Source: Pollenia angustigena
Lineage: Eukaryota; Arthropoda; Insecta; Diptera; Polleniidae
Assembly: GCA_930367215.1 (NCBI GenBank)
Contig: OV884058.1
Span: 218,716,208 to 218,780,207 of the forward strand
Reading direction: 5' to 3'
DNA: 64,000 nucleotides
The first letter of the stretch is position 1, and each line of letters begins with the position of its first letter. The position numbers were made by a program, and so were the translations under genes. This document shows, in pieces, positions 63,244-64,000 of the stretch. The notes beneath the pieces are model-generated. The model ran no database searches and was not told where the DNA came from. It saw nothing but the letters and a program-made list of their open reading frames with translations.

Positions 63244-63978
63244 ATGCAAGTTATTGATTTTCTTTGGGCACCAGCTGTCCTCATGTTGATAATGAACTGT
63301 AATGCTGAACCTTCTAGATTAGAGTCCTACACAAGCCAGCGTGATGAATTCTTTCGCAATGAACAAAAAATGGCATTTGGTGCAGATGTAACTCTTAACA
63401 GCGCAGAAATACGCGCCAATCGAATTATTATGGATGCAAAAATCCAGGAATTTAATGAAGCTTTTGATAAACACCTTTTATTTATACCCTCCCGACCTAT
63501 ATCCGAAACCTTGGCGAAAATAAATGAATCGATTCTTTTTCAATATATATCCAAAATGCCTAAAGGAGCAGCTTTAAATGCCCACGATAGAGCAATGTGC
63601 AGTATCGATTGCATTATGGATCTTACTTATCTACCAAATTTATTTATTTGTTCTGACAGCGACGGAAAGGTTAAGAGTTTAACATTCTCGAAGAAACAGC
63701 CTAAATCTAATAAAATAATCTCTTGTGCACCCTTGGTTACACAAAGAGAAAACCAAAGTGAAAAGGTTGATGATAGTTTGCGACAACAGTTAACTTTAAA
63801 CCTCAAGGACATTTCTTTTGATCGCAAAGAAGTGTGGAAAAAATTTAAAAAAGTATATTCAATTGTAAACGGCTTATTGTTATATGCTCCTGCTTGGAAG
63901 AAATATTTTTATAGATCATTAGAAGAGTTCCTGGCTGATGGTGTGCAATATATCGAATTTCACTCAGCTATGCCAGAG
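63244..63978 (+). CDS. ADGF-like gene 2, exon 1 (partial), probable pseudo-enzyme
   Basis: The first 245 codons end at CCAGAG|GTAAGT (phase 0), exactly as in gene 1. Later exons are beyond the window. A signal peptide is evident (FLWAPAVLMLIMNC). Relative to gene 1 there is an extra segment after the signal peptide (SRLESYTSQRDEFFRNEQ) and a longer linker before PISETLAK. The first zinc-binding His of the barrel is Asn (L-N-A-H-D, Asn112) while the second, His114, remains. That alone should abolish zinc-dependent deamination. The last 30 codons (YAPAWKKYFYRSLEEFLADG..) are identical to gene 1. This shows recent duplication or gene conversion of the exon end. Confidence 0.8.
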
Positions 63979-64000
63979 GTAAGTATGAGAGATTGTGATT

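Overview
The window is gene-poor, AT-rich and packed with nested transposons. It looks like a nuclear contig from a higher (probably calyptrate, blowfly or house-fly type) dipteran. The basis is spliced genes with GT-AG introns, fly-type core promoters (TATA box plus TCAGT initiator), many Gypsy, non-LTR, mariner, hAT-like and piggyBac-like elements, and an abundant interspersed repeat carrying the words GCTGTGCCG..ATCTTTG..ACCCTCC. The species assignment is an inference.

The centrepiece is a 16,044-bp Polinton/Maverick element (3855-19898). It has a perfect 6-bp target duplication (CCTTCT), AG...CT termini, and very long inverted repeats of about 3.5 kb that differ visibly only by a 12-bp indel and a later 894-bp insertion. 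The interior encodes a virion-type module. On the minus strand are a packaging ATPase, a conserved acidic protein, a coiled-coil protein, a chromodomain integrase, a minor capsid (penton-like) protein, a tiny overlapping ORF, the major capsid protein and a nuclease-like protein. On the plus strand are a phospholipase A2-like protein and an adenovirus-type protease. A further small minus-strand gene lies at the right. No protein-primed DNA polymerase B is present anywhere inside the element, which is unusual. Each inverted repeat carries about 11 copies of an 82-bp tandem repeat and what reads as a broken BIR (IAP-type) gene. Intact-site relatives of the target repeat occur at 446-690 and 56890-57428.

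The other real host genes are two tandem ADGF-like (ADA2/CECR1 family) secreted adenosine-deaminase paralogs. One is complete in three exons (28345-31630); the other is represented by exon 1 at the right edge (63244-63978). Both have lost residues essential for zinc or catalysis, so they look like pseudo-enzymes. Their promoters and upstream flanks are recognisably duplicated, but have been broken up by transposon insertions.

The rest is a transposon graveyard. A solo Gypsy-type LTR (33024-36504, TSD ATAT) contains a TAA-flanked MITE and a decayed RAG1-like (Transib superfamily) transposase gene. A separate 3' piece of the same transposase family lies at 2608-2957. A CAC-ended MITE with a 5-bp TSD, typical of Transib ends, sits inside the right Polinton repeat. 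A mariner-like element (43505-46006) holds an 8-bp-TSD element that itself holds a third element. A 6.45-kb hAT-type element (49325-55776) carries a pogo-like MITE, a non-LTR retrotransposon and another inverted-repeat element. A second, Jockey-like non-LTR element occupies 57429-59760. Other stretches are MITEs, foldbacks, tandem repeats or unassigned AT-rich DNA.
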